Source: Hoeflea_A sp965216535
GTDB taxonomy: Bacteria; Pseudomonadota; Alphaproteobacteria; Rhizobiales; Rhizobiaceae
Length of the DNA: 64,000 bases
Direction of reading: 5' to 3'
Assembly: GCA_965216535.1 (NCBI GenBank)
Contig: OZ244175.1
Coordinates: forward strand, 4,154,001 to 4,218,000
Part shown: piece by piece, positions 1 through 7,635 of the stretch
How the letters are laid out: each line of letters starts with the position of its first letter
How positions within the stretch are numbered: the first letter of the stretch is position 1
The notes under the pieces: model-generated
Databases searched by the model: none
Told to the model about the DNA's origin: nothing
Seen by the model: the letters and a program-made list of their open reading frames with translations, nothing else
Position numbers and translations under genes: made by a program

Positions 1-77
1 TAATGAAACACTTGCAATTTTAGGTGTTGGCGCGGGTTTTTGACGCGCCGATTTCAAACAACTTTGGGGCAATCGAC

Positions 78-113
78 AAAAAAAGCCCCGAATCGCACGA
101 AGCAATCCGGGGC
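78..113 (-). terminator. Rho-independent terminator after the DUF6455 gene
   Basis: On the minus strand a 12-bp stem (two G.U pairs, GC-rich base at 85-90/108-113) closes on a 5-nt TTCGT loop and is followed directly by seven T residues (plus-strand A run 78-84). It lies 47 bp downstream of the stop codon of the DUF6455 gene, so it most likely ends that transcript. A separate perfect 16-bp palindrome sits at 116-131 between the stop and the terminator. Confidence 0.85.
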
Positions 114-159
114 AACCAGAGCATGCTCTGGAGGGGTACTCTCCCTTGGGGGGAGACCT

Positions 160-483
160 TCAGAGCGCCTGCTCCAGGTGGCTCGATCCTGACCCATGAC
201 AATCAGGTTCGTTGCCGCTTCCTTGCAAGCGCTCCAAACGCGCAAACAACGCCTTGTTCCTGCAGTAATCCGGTGGCTCACTGGCTTCCGCCACCTCACC
301 AAGCCATGTTTCACAAGCCCCAGCACTGCTGCAGGACAAACAACGCATGTTGGCCCTTCGCAAAACTGCCGGAGCATCGTTCACTCCGTAGATCTTTTGG
401 CGTAACCCCAGCCTGTCAATCATGGCTTCGAACAGATCCGCATGCCGGGAGATTCGATCCAGTATTCCGGTTAATCGCATCAT
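160..483 (-). CDS. DUF6455 family small cysteine-rich protein
   Basis: A 107-residue protein without signal peptide or membrane segment. It resembles the DUF6455 family of alphaproteobacteria: a helical N-terminus, then Cys48-x2-Cys51-x5-Cys57 and a Pro-Pro-Asp-Tyr-Cys74-Arg-Asn segment. The four conserved cysteines could bind a metal or an iron-sulfur cluster; that is inference, since the biochemical role of the family is not known to me. The start at 483 is chosen because GGAGGAGAAC lies directly before the ATG-ATG pair, although the frame stays open further upstream. The gene is monocistronic, with an FNR-type box 64 bp upstream and a strong terminator downstream, which suggests oxygen-dependent expression. 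Confidence 0.8.
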   Translation of the reverse strand: MMRLTGILDRISRHADLFEAMIDRLGLRQKIYGVNDAPAVLRRANMRCLSCSSAGACETWLGEVAEASEPPDYCRNKALFARLERLQGSGNEPDCHGSGSSHLEQAL

Positions 484-546
484 GTTCTCCTCCGCGGGAA
501 CAGGGTTGTTTGAGTGTGAGGATAGGAGTTGGCCCGCTGCGGCGAT

Positions 547-560
547 TTGATCTGGATCAA
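547..560 (-). promoter_or_regulatory. FNR/FixK-type binding site for the DUF6455 gene
   Basis: TTGATCTGGATCAA is a perfect match to the FNR/Anr/FixK consensus TTGAT-N4-ATCAA. On the minus strand a -10-like TATCCT lies at 524-519. A start site near 512 would put the box centre at -41.5, the classic position for class II activation, and would leave a leader of about 30 nt before the ATG at 483. The nearest plus-strand gene, gatB, starts 155 bp away, so the DUF6455 gene is the likely target. Confidence 0.75.
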
Positions 561-714
561 TGTTTTTGGCGAATTGGGGAGGCTGCGGTCCGCGTTGAAA
601 AGTCCCGGCGCAAGACGGAAAAACTTGAACCGAACACATCATTCCGCTAACCGGTAGCCGATAGACAGCTCCCTTGTTCCGTCACCAAATCTTCCTGCTC
701 CGAACCGATACAAA

Positions 715-2217
715 ATGACCATAATCGATACGCGTACACCTGATCCGAAACGCCTTATTCCCGGGGCCACAGGCGACTGGGAAGTCGTAATAGGGATGGA
801 AGTTCATGCTCAGGTCTCATCTGAGTCAAAACTGTTTTCCGGCGCTTCGACTGCGTTCGGCAGTGCGCCCAACAACAATGTGTCTCTGGTCGATGCGGCG
901 ATGCCCGGAATGCTGCCGGTTATCAACGAAGAGTGCGTGCGTCAGGCCGTTCGCACCGGGCTGGGGCTCAAAGCCAAAATCAACAAGCGGTCCATTTTCG
1001 ATCGGAAGAACTACTTCTATCCGGATCTGCCGCAAGGCTACCAGATATCTCAGTACAAAGACCCGATTGTCGGTGAGGGCAGCATCATTGTTGAAATTGG
1101 ACCCGACCAAAAGGGCAATCTGGAAGACATCGAAATCGGCATCGAGCGGCTTCACCTTGAACAGGATGCCGGGAAGTCGTTGCACGATCAGCACCCGTCA
1201 ATGAGTTACGTGGATTTGAATCGCTCGGGCGTTGCGCTGATGGAGATCGTCTCCAAACCGGATCTGCGTTCCTCCGAGGAGGCAAAGGCATTCCTGACCA
1301 AACTGCGGACCATCCTTCGCTACCTGGGGACTTGTGACGGCAACATGGACGAGGGCTCCATGCGAGCCGATGTCAACGTTTCCGTGCGGCGGGCCGGGGA
1401 GGACTTCGGTACGCGTTGCGAGATCAAGAACGTCAACTCGATCCGCTTCGTCGGCCAGTCTATCGAATACGAAGCCCGTCGGCAGATTGGTATTCTTGAG
1501 GATGGCGGCGAAATCGACCAGGAAACACGCCTGTTCGATCCGTCCAAGGGCGAGACCCGCTCCATGAGGACTAAGGAAGACGCCCACGATTATCGCTATT
1601 TTCCGGATCCTGACCTCCTGCCGCTGGAGTTTGACGATGCCTATGTCGACGAGCTCAGGGTAGGGTTGCCGGAACTCCCGGACGACAAGAAGGAACGCTT
1701 GATGGGCGATCTCGGCCTGTCTGCCTACGATGCGTCCATTCTGGTCTCCGAAAAGCCGATCGCTGATTACTTTGAGAAAGTCGCAAGCGGGCGCGATGGC
1801 AAGACCGCCGCGAACTGGGTCATCAACGATTTGCTGGGTGCCCTCAACAAGGCTGGAAAGCAGATTGACGAAACTCCGGTCGACCCAGAGCAGATGGGAG
1901 CCATTCTCGACCTCATCAAGGAGGGAACGATATCGGGCAAGATCGCCAAGGACCTGTTCGAGATCGTTTGGTCCGAAGGCGGGGACCCGAAACAGATCGT
2001 TGAAGCGCGCGGCATGAAACAGGTGACCGACACCGGTGCCCTCGAGGCCGCGGTCGATGCGGTGATCGCCGACAATGCCGACAAAGTCGCGCAGGTGAAA
2101 GAAAAACCGGCAATGGCCGGATGGTTCGTTGGACAGGTCATGAAGGCAACACAGGGCAAGGCCAATCCTCAAGCCGTGAATGCCCTGGTTCGCCAAAAGC
2201 TGGGTCTCGAGGACTAG
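715..2217 (+). CDS. gatB: Aspartyl/glutamyl-tRNA(Asn/Gln) amidotransferase subunit B
   Basis: A 500-residue protein of normal GatB length. GatB is the tRNA-binding and kinase subunit of GatCAB, which converts misacylated Glu-tRNA(Gln) (and Asp-tRNA(Asn)) to the amide in the cytoplasm. The N-terminal catalytic core carries the signature DRKNYFYPDLPQGYQISQ at residues 96-113 and the GSMRADVNVS segment near residue 217. The C-terminal third is the helical and YqeY-like tRNA-binding part. No Shine-Dalgarno is obvious before the ATG. gatA and gatC are not in this window. The next gene, a GNAT acetyltransferase, follows after 14 bp and may be cotranscribed. Confidence 0.97.
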   Translation: MTIIDTRTPDPKRLIPGATGDWEVVIGMEVHAQVSSESKLFSGASTAFGSAPNNNVSLVDAAMPGMLPVINEECVRQAVRTGLGLKAKINKRSIFDRKNYFYPDLPQGYQISQYKDPIVGEGSIIVEIGPDQKGNLEDIEIGIERLHLEQDAGKSLHDQHPSMSYVDLNRSGVALMEIVSKPDLRSSEEAKAFLTKLRTILRYLGTCDGNMDEGSMRADVNVSVRRAGEDFGTRCEIKNVNSIRFVGQSIEYEARRQIGILEDGGEIDQETRLFDPSKGETRSMRTKEDAHDYRYFPDPDLLPLEFDDAYVDELRVGLPELPDDKKERLMGDLGLSAYDASILVSEKPIADYFEKVASGRDGKTAANWVINDLLGALNKAGKQIDETPVDPEQMGAILDLIKEGTISGKIAKDLFEIVWSEGGDPKQIVEARGMKQVTDTGALEAAVDAVIADNADKVAQVKEKPAMAGWFVGQVMKATQGKANPQAVNALVRQKLGLED

Positions 2218-2231
2218 GGTCGAGGCTATCC

Positions 2232-2717
2232 ATGTGGATTCGAACAGCAAGCGAGCGAGACCTTGAGGCCGTTCATCAGCTTCTGGTCGAAACCTGGCAC
2301 CACACCTACGACCATATCTATGGGGTCGACCGGGTGATGGAGATCACCTCGGAATGGCATTCAGTCCCGGTTTTGAGAAAACGCCTGTCGCAACCGCAGT
2401 CTGAATTCGTGCTTGCCGACACTGGCCAGGAGCTTCTCGGTATGGCATTCGCCTCGACCACCGACGGTAAGGTGGTCAATCTGCATCAGCTTTATATTTT
2501 GCCGGCTGCGCAGGGTCGTGGTGCGGGGAGGGCGCTTCTGACCGAAATCGAGCAGTGTTTTCCACAGGCCAGCCATGTTCGGCTGGAGGTCGAGGCCGCC
2601 AACACAAATGCCATCGGTTTCTACCAGGCTCACGGTTTCAAACAGGTCGGCGAGACGGACAATTGCGGCCAACCCGACTCGGGCATTGCGGCTCTTGTGT
2701 ACGAAAAGATCATCTGA
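2232..2717 (+). CDS. GNAT family N-acetyltransferase
   Basis: A 161-residue single-domain GNAT protein, which would transfer an acetyl group from acetyl-CoA to an amine. The acetyl-CoA loop is visible as LPAAQGRGAGRALL (residues about 92-105), followed by the LEVEAANTNAIGFYQAHGF strand and helix typical of the fold. The start at 2232 is preferred over an open frame reaching into gatB because GAGG lies 7 nt upstream and the protein then begins at the domain (MWIRTASERD). The substrate cannot be predicted. It lies just downstream of gatB on the same strand. Confidence 0.85.
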   Translation: MWIRTASERDLEAVHQLLVETWHHTYDHIYGVDRVMEITSEWHSVPVLRKRLSQPQSEFVLADTGQELLGMAFASTTDGKVVNLHQLYILPAAQGRGAGRALLTEIEQCFPQASHVRLEVEAANTNAIGFYQAHGFKQVGETDNCGQPDSGIAALVYEKII

Positions 2718-2857
2718 GCGATTTCAGCAATACGCTTGCTGTCTGAGCTCCTGTGGTCAAAACAAAGCCTTGTTCGGCTGCTGCAACTATTTCTGGACAA
2801 GCCGAATGCCGCGCGGCATAAGGCGGTGACAGCAACCATTCGGCCTGAGAGACGTTC

Positions 2858-3256
2858 ATGAACCGGTTCATTCTGCAAGTGTTCACGTGGTGGAACGGAT
2901 CGACTTTGGGCACACGTTTTTACACGTGGCGCAAAGGCACCCGCGTGGGTGAAGACGAATTCGGTAACGTCTACTACGAAGGTGACAACGACAGCGAAGG
3001 CCGCACGCGCCGGTGGGTGCTCTATAATGGCTTGGCGGAGGCATCAGCTATCCCGCCCGGCTGGCATGGGTGGATGCACCATCGGACGAATACGCCCCCA
3101 TCGCAACAGGACTACGTTGCGAAGGAATGGCAGAAGCCACACGAGCCGAATGCTACCGGTACAGCGGATGCCTACCGGCCCAAGGGCTCAATCATGACGC
3201 CGACGCAACGGCCGACCGTAACTGGCGACTATGACGCCTGGACTCCTGGATCCTGA
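2858..3256 (+). CDS. NDUFA12 family NADH:ubiquinone oxidoreductase accessory subunit
   Basis: A 132-residue protein of the NDUFA12 (B17.2) family, an accessory subunit of respiratory complex I found in alphaproteobacteria and mitochondria. The family pattern is clear: the N-terminal TWWNGSTLGTRFYTWRKG segment, then DEFGNVYYE, RRWVLYNG and PPGWHGWMHH, and a proline-rich tail. It has no membrane segment and should sit on the matrix/cytoplasm arm of complex I. The nuo operon itself is not in the window. The DUF2155 gene follows after 5 bp, an arrangement I recall from other Hyphomicrobiales. Confidence 0.93.
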   Translation: MNRFILQVFTWWNGSTLGTRFYTWRKGTRVGEDEFGNVYYEGDNDSEGRTRRWVLYNGLAEASAIPPGWHGWMHHRTNTPPSQQDYVAKEWQKPHEPNATGTADAYRPKGSIMTPTQRPTVTGDYDAWTPGS

Positions 3257-3261
3257 TATCG

Positions 3262-3768
3262 GTGTTGGAAGCGATGCAGGGCGGCAGCATCTTCAGACTG
3301 GTTCAGCGTTTCGGCATTTGCATTGTGGTGATGATTGCCGGTTTTACGGCGACCGCAGCATCCGCACAGGAAACCTCACAATCCGATAACGGCGTCGATG
3401 TTCAAGAGCTGGAGCCTGCCCGAGATTCGCGCGTTGCCAACCGTGTGGCCGTGTTTTCGGGCATCGACAAGATTACCGGACGGATCATCACGTTCGACGT
3501 CTATATCAATGAGACAGTGCAATTTGGCGCACTTCAGGTGACACCACGTGTTTGTTACAGCCGCGACGAGACCCAAGCGCCGAAAACGACCACGTTCGTG
3601 GAAGTCGATGAGATCACGCTCGACCGCAAAATCAGACGTATCTTTACCGGCTGGATGTTTGCCGATTCACCTGGACTGAACGCTGTCGATCACGCGGTTT
3701 ATGATGTGTGGCTTAAAGACTGCGCCATGGAATCAAAGGTGCCGCCGCCGAACTCGTCCGGTTCGTGA
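3262..3768 (+). CDS. DUF2155 domain-containing secreted protein
   Basis: A 168-residue protein of unknown function with an N-terminal signal peptide (hydrophobic core around residues 17-31, Ala-Ser-Ala cleavage region). The DUF2155 domain covers about residues 60-160 and contains FSGIDKITGR, VQFGALQV, PRVCYSR and GWMFADSPGLNAVDHAVYDVWL. It is probably periplasmic. The start could be GTG 3262 or ATG 3274; the latter gives a cleaner signal peptide. It follows the NDUFA12 gene by 5 bp and ends immediately beside the convergent aat gene, with no base between the two stop codons. Confidence 0.88.
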   Translation: MLEAMQGGSIFRLVQRFGICIVVMIAGFTATAASAQETSQSDNGVDVQELEPARDSRVANRVAVFSGIDKITGRIITFDVYINETVQFGALQVTPRVCYSRDETQAPKTTTFVEVDEITLDRKIRRIFTGWMFADSPGLNAVDHAVYDVWLKDCAMESKVPPPNSSGS

Positions 3769-4380
3769 CTACATAAACCGGGCATCCACCAAAAGCGCCT
3801 CGTCCAGCAGGCTGTTGTAAGTTTCGCGCGGGATATCGATGGCTCCGAAACGCCGGAGATGGTCAGTCGTGAACTGGGTGTCGAGCAGAGCGAAACCTTG
3901 ACGCTTCAGGCGATCGACAAGGTGGACGAGGCATACCTTGGATGCGTCAGTCCGACGCGAAAACATGCTTTCGCCGAAGAATGCGCCTCGCAGCGCGACG
4001 CCGTACAAGCCGCCCACCAGATGATCCTCCTGCCAGGCTTCAACGCTGTGAGCATGGCCGAGATGATGCAACTGGACATAGAGTTCTCGGATGGTCCGGT
4101 TGATCCACGTCTTGGTCCGGCCCGGCGCGGGTTCAGCACAGCCATCCAGGACCGCGCTGAAAGCAGAATTCACACGGATGTCAAAAGGTCGGCGGCGAAT
4201 GGTCTTGGCGAGGCTGCGCGGGACGTGAAAATCGTTGAGCGGGATGATGCCGCGATGCTCGGGCTCGACCCAGTAGATTTCGGGATCGTCCGCAGAATCG
4301 GCCATGGGAAACAGGCCGCAGCTATAGGCCTTGAGAAGGAGCTGGGGGGTCAGGCTCAGCCGTTCGTCGCTCCCTCTCAT
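3769..4380 (-). CDS. aat: Leucyl/phenylalanyl-tRNA-protein transferase
   Basis: A 203-residue Aat, which adds Leu or Phe from aminoacyl-tRNA to proteins with N-terminal Arg or Lys and so marks them for ClpAP (the bacterial N-degron pathway). Family segments visible are YSCGLFPMA, the WVEPEHRGIIPL stretch, GLYGVALRGAFFGESMFSR and LLDTQFTTDHLRRFGA. It is slightly shorter than the E. coli enzyme, as is usual in alphaproteobacteria. It is the last gene of a minus-strand cluster aroQ-accB-accC-aat, 28 bp after accC. Confidence 0.96.
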   Translation of the reverse strand: MRGSDERLSLTPQLLLKAYSCGLFPMADSADDPEIYWVEPEHRGIIPLNDFHVPRSLAKTIRRRPFDIRVNSAFSAVLDGCAEPAPGRTKTWINRTIRELYVQLHHLGHAHSVEAWQEDHLVGGLYGVALRGAFFGESMFSRRTDASKVCLVHLVDRLKRQGFALLDTQFTTDHLRRFGAIDIPRETYNSLLDEALLVDARFM

Positions 4381-4408
4381 GGGTCAGACCCTCATCCGGT
4401 CGTTAGCG

Positions 4409-5761
4409 TCAGCCCTGGTTGTTTGTTTTTTCCAGGTACTTTTCCAGCCAGTGAATGTCATAGTCGCCATTCGCAATATCCGGATTGCCGAGCAGATCGA
4501 CGAACAACGGGATCGTCGTGTTGATGCCATCGATCACATATTCGTCGAGCGCTCGACGCAATCGCATCATGCATTCCACACGCGATCGACCGTGCACAAT
4601 CAACTTGCCGATCAGGCTGTCGTAGTAGGGCGGTATCTTGTAGCCCTGATATACACCAGAATCGACACGCACACCCAGGCCGCCGGGCGGATGGTAATGG
4701 GTGATCAATCCGGGCGATGGCGTAAAGGTCTTCGGATCTTCAGCGTTGATCCGGCACTCGATGGCGTGGCCGTTGAAGCGCACTTCGTCCTGCGACACGG
4801 AAAGACCGCCGCCGGAGGCAACCCGAATCTGTTCATTGACCAGATCGATACCGGTGATCGCTTCCGTCACCGGATGTTCCACCTGCAGCCGCGTGTTCAT
4901 TTCAATGAAGTAGAATTCGCCGTTTTCATAAAGGAATTCGATCGTGCCGGCGCCGCGATAGTTTAGCTTTTTCATGGCATTGGCGCAGATCATGCCAATG
5001 CTCTCCCGCTGCTTCTCGTTCAAAGCGGGCGAATTGGCTTCTTCCCAGACCTTCTGGTGTCGTCGCTGCAGGGAGCAATCGCGCTCGCCAAGATGAACCG
5101 CATCGCCGCGTCCATCACCCATCACCTGGATCTCGATATGACGCGGTTTGCCGAGATATTTTTCGATATAGACGGCTTCGTTGCCGAACGCAGCGCCGGC
5201 TTCGGTTTGCGCCGTTGCCAAGGCAAGTGCCAATTCTTCCTCGTTTTTGGCAACCTTCATGCCGCGGCCACCGCCGCCGGCTGTGGCCTTGATGATGACG
5301 GGGTAGCCGATTTCCGCCGCTACACGGGCGGCTTCTCGCTCGTCACTGATCTCGCCATCGGAGCCAGGGACCACCGGAATACCGAGTTCTTCAGCGGTCT
5401 TCTTGGCGGTGATCTTGTCGCCCATGATCTGGATGTGTTCAGCCGTCGGTCCGATGAACGTGATGCCGTGGGCTTCCAGAATTTCAGCAAATTTGGCGTT
5501 TTCCGACAGAAATCCGTAACCGGGGTGAACCGCATCCGCGCCGGTAATTTCGCAGGCGGAAACGATCTGATGGATGTTGAGATAGCTCTCCCGAGAGGCC
5601 GGGGGACCGATGCATACGCTTTCGTCCGCAAGCCTGACGTGCATCGCGTCGGCATCGGCCGTCGAGTGGACAGCGACCGTACTGATGCCCAACTCTTTAC
5701 AGGCACGCAGGACGCGCAGCGCGATCTCGCCGCGATTGGCTATGAGAACCTTGGACAGCAT
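4409..5761 (-). CDS. accC: Biotin carboxylase, acetyl-CoA carboxylase subunit AccC
   Basis: A 450-residue protein of standard AccC length. It carboxylates biotin on AccB using ATP and bicarbonate, the first half-reaction of acetyl-CoA carboxylase in fatty acid synthesis. The N-terminal pre-ATP-grasp fold (KVLIANRGEIALRVLRA) is followed by the ATP-grasp glycine loop GGGGRGMKV (162-170) and the FIEMNTRLQVEHPVTE motif. The C-terminal biotin-carboxylase domain completes the protein. It starts 9 bp after accB, so the two are surely cotranscribed. Confidence 0.99.
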   Translation of the reverse strand: MLSKVLIANRGEIALRVLRACKELGISTVAVHSTADADAMHVRLADESVCIGPPASRESYLNIHQIVSACEITGADAVHPGYGFLSENAKFAEILEAHGITFIGPTAEHIQIMGDKITAKKTAEELGIPVVPGSDGEISDEREAARVAAEIGYPVIIKATAGGGGRGMKVAKNEEELALALATAQTEAGAAFGNEAVYIEKYLGKPRHIEIQVMGDGRGDAVHLGERDCSLQRRHQKVWEEANSPALNEKQRESIGMICANAMKKLNYRGAGTIEFLYENGEFYFIEMNTRLQVEHPVTEAITGIDLVNEQIRVASGGGLSVSQDEVRFNGHAIECRINAEDPKTFTPSPGLITHYHPPGGLGVRVDSGVYQGYKIPPYYDSLIGKLIVHGRSRVECMMRLRRALDEYVIDGINTTIPLFVDLLGNPDIANGDYDIHWLEKYLEKTNNQG

Positions 5762-5770
5762 TGTTCGCGC

Positions 5771-6244
5771 CTATTCGATGACCAGGAGAGGCTCGCCGAA
5801 CTCGACCGGTTGGGCGTCCTCAACGAGAATCGCCGTTACCGTTCCAGACCGCGGCGCCGGTATCTGGTTCATCGTCTTCATCGCCTCGATGATCATGACC
5901 GGTTGTCCTTCGGTCACCGCCTGTCCGATCTGCACGAAATTGTCGGTATCGGGCGACGGAGCCAGATAGGCGGTGCCGACCATCGGCGATGTGACTGCAT
6001 TGTTGAGACCTGCACCGGTATCAGCTGGCGGTTCGCCAGAGACAGCCACCTGCGCCGGTGCAGGAGCTGCGGCGGGCGGTGGCGCAAAAGCCGGAGCTGC
6101 TGCCTGAATGACCTGGCCGCCCCTCGATACACGGATCCGAAGATCGTCCTGCTCGACCTCGATCTCGGTCAGATCCGTCTCCGTCAGGATGTTTGCGAGA
6201 TCGCGCACCAGATCCTGATCGATTCGGGATTTCTTTTCTGCCAT
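5771..6244 (-). CDS. accB: Biotin carboxyl carrier protein of acetyl-CoA carboxylase
   Basis: A 157-residue BCCP with the usual three parts: an N-terminal helical oligomerisation region, a proline/alanine-rich linker at about 48-70, and a C-terminal biotinyl domain. The biotinylated lysine is Lys123 in EAMKTMNQI. It carries carboxybiotin between AccC and the carboxyltransferase AccAD (not in the window). Spacing of 11 bp to aroQ upstream and 9 bp to accC downstream indicates one operon. Confidence 0.99.
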   Translation of the reverse strand: MAEKKSRIDQDLVRDLANILTETDLTEIEVEQDDLRIRVSRGGQVIQAAAPAFAPPPAAAPAPAQVAVSGEPPADTGAGLNNAVTSPMVGTAYLAPSPDTDNFVQIGQAVTEGQPVMIIEAMKTMNQIPAPRSGTVTAILVEDAQPVEFGEPLLVIE

Positions 6245-6255
6245 GGCTGCGCCCT

Positions 6256-6702
6256 TTATGAATTGTCTTTGATGATGTCGGCCAGAGCCTGGAGAGCCAA
6301 CGTATAGCCCGCCGGACCAAACCCGATGATGATGCCGGCAGCGACCGGAGCTATCATCGATTCGTGACGGAATGGTTCGCGGGCGTGGATGTTGGAAAGG
6401 TGTAACTCGATAACCGGCAGCTTGATCGCGCGAATCGCATCGTGGAGTGCGATGGACCTGTGTCCATAGGCGCCCGGATTAAGCACAACCCCTTCGGCCG
6501 TCTCCAATGCTTCTTGCAGCCAGTCAACAAGCACACCTTCATGATTGCTCTGACGAAAATCCACGTCCAGACCGATTTCGGCACCCTTGGATCGGCAGTC
6601 CGAGGCAATATCATCCAGCGACTTGGCTCCGTAAATCCCTGGTTCGCGCCGGCCGAGCAGATTGAGATTGGGCCCGTTGAGAATGAAGACTTTGCGCGCC
6701 AT
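6256..6702 (-). CDS. aroQ: 3-dehydroquinate dehydratase, type II
   Basis: A 148-residue type II dehydroquinase of the shikimate pathway (3-dehydroquinate to 3-dehydroshikimate). The start NGPNLNLLGRREPGIYG contains the catalytic Arg19 and Tyr24; the second motif HLSNIHAREPFRHES carries the active-site His. The start at 6702 is used because the protein then begins MARKVFILNGPN, as the family does, although the frame stays open to 6810. Linkage of aroQ to accB-accC is common in proteobacteria. Confidence 0.97.
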   Translation of the reverse strand: MARKVFILNGPNLNLLGRREPGIYGAKSLDDIASDCRSKGAEIGLDVDFRQSNHEGVLVDWLQEALETAEGVVLNPGAYGHRSIALHDAIRAIKLPVIELHLSNIHAREPFRHESMIAPVAAGIIIGFGPAGYTLALQALADIIKDNS

Positions 6703-6837
6703 GTCCCGCCTGGTGGAAATTGAGTTGATCGACATATAGACGGCACATCGCGGCAGGAAAAGACCCGCCCCGGCGGTGTCAACCTGTTTCTCGACAAAAC
6801 TGGCTAACAATTACCGTTAAAGGTCGACACTTCCGAG

Positions 6838-7602
6838 CTAACAGGTGGCGCTGGCGCAGGTTCGCATGTTTTCAACCTTGGCAGTCAGGGGCTCAACACC
6901 CACGGCGCCGAAAACGGCCTCGTCACCCACCACATAGGACGGTGTACCGCTGATACCCAGATTGTCGGCGATCCGGTACGTGGCGGTGAACAGTTCCGAG
7001 ATGCTTTCGTCCTTCATGGCCTCGCGAAGCTCGGCCTCGTCAACTCCGAGGGCGACGGCAACCTCAATGGCGGTGTCTTCAGTGGCGCGACCACGACCAC
7101 CCAACAGATCCATATGGAAATCGACGGCCTTGTCCGGCGCAATGCGTTGGAGCGCTACGCTCACTCTATGGGCATCCAACGAGTCATCGCCGAGGATCGG
7201 GAGTTCCTTCAGCACAAAGCGGATATCGGGATCGGCGTCGATCATCTCCTGCATGTCCCTCATGGCGCGTTTGCAGAAGCCGCAGTTGTAGTCGAAAAAT
7301 TCGACAATCGTCACGTTGCCCTCCGGGTTGCCCAGAACGAGGTCATGCGGTGACTGAAAGATCTCCTCCTGGGCGCTGGAAATCGCTAGCCGCGCCTGGT
7401 CACGCTGCTGAGCTTCCTGTTGGGCCTGATAGGCCTCCTGAACCTCGAAGAGGATCTCCGGATTGGCTATCAGGTACTCGCGAATGAACGCTCCGAGCTC
7501 TTCCTTTTCAGCAGCGTCAAGAGCGAGCGCCGGCGCAGGAAGGGTGCCGATCGCCAGAGCCACGACGGCCGCTTTGGTGTAACTTTTAATGGTAGTGATC
7601 AT
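6838..7602 (-). CDS. DsbA family periplasmic thiol-disulfide oxidoreductase
   Basis: A 254-residue secreted thioredoxin-fold protein. It has a signal peptide (residues 1-28, ending ALALDA), a helical N-terminal extension, then a thioredoxin domain with active site Cys107-Gly-Phe-Cys110 and the cis-proline loop GTPSYVVG near residue 226. It resembles Com1/ScsC-type or BdbD-like DsbA proteins more than E. coli DsbA. It probably forms or isomerises disulfides in envelope proteins. The start at 7602 has GAGAGG upstream. It is 33 bp downstream of the M48 peptidase gene, so both envelope-folding genes are probably cotranscribed. Confidence 0.9.
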   Translation of the reverse strand: MITTIKSYTKAAVVALAIGTLPAPALALDAAEKEELGAFIREYLIANPEILFEVQEAYQAQQEAQQRDQARLAISSAQEEIFQSPHDLVLGNPEGNVTIVEFFDYNCGFCKRAMRDMQEMIDADPDIRFVLKELPILGDDSLDAHRVSVALQRIAPDKAVDFHMDLLGGRGRATEDTAIEVAVALGVDEAELREAMKDESISELFTATYRIADNLGISGTPSYVVGDEAVFGAVGVEPLTAKVENMRTCASATC

Positions 7603-7635
7603 CTGATCCTCTCGGTCGCGACCCATGCCGCTCTT

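Noticed and set aside
4331..6307. Long open antisense frames across accC and accB
   Set aside because: They mirror well-identified genes on the other strand, have no ribosome sites and no recognisable motifs. They reflect high GC content.
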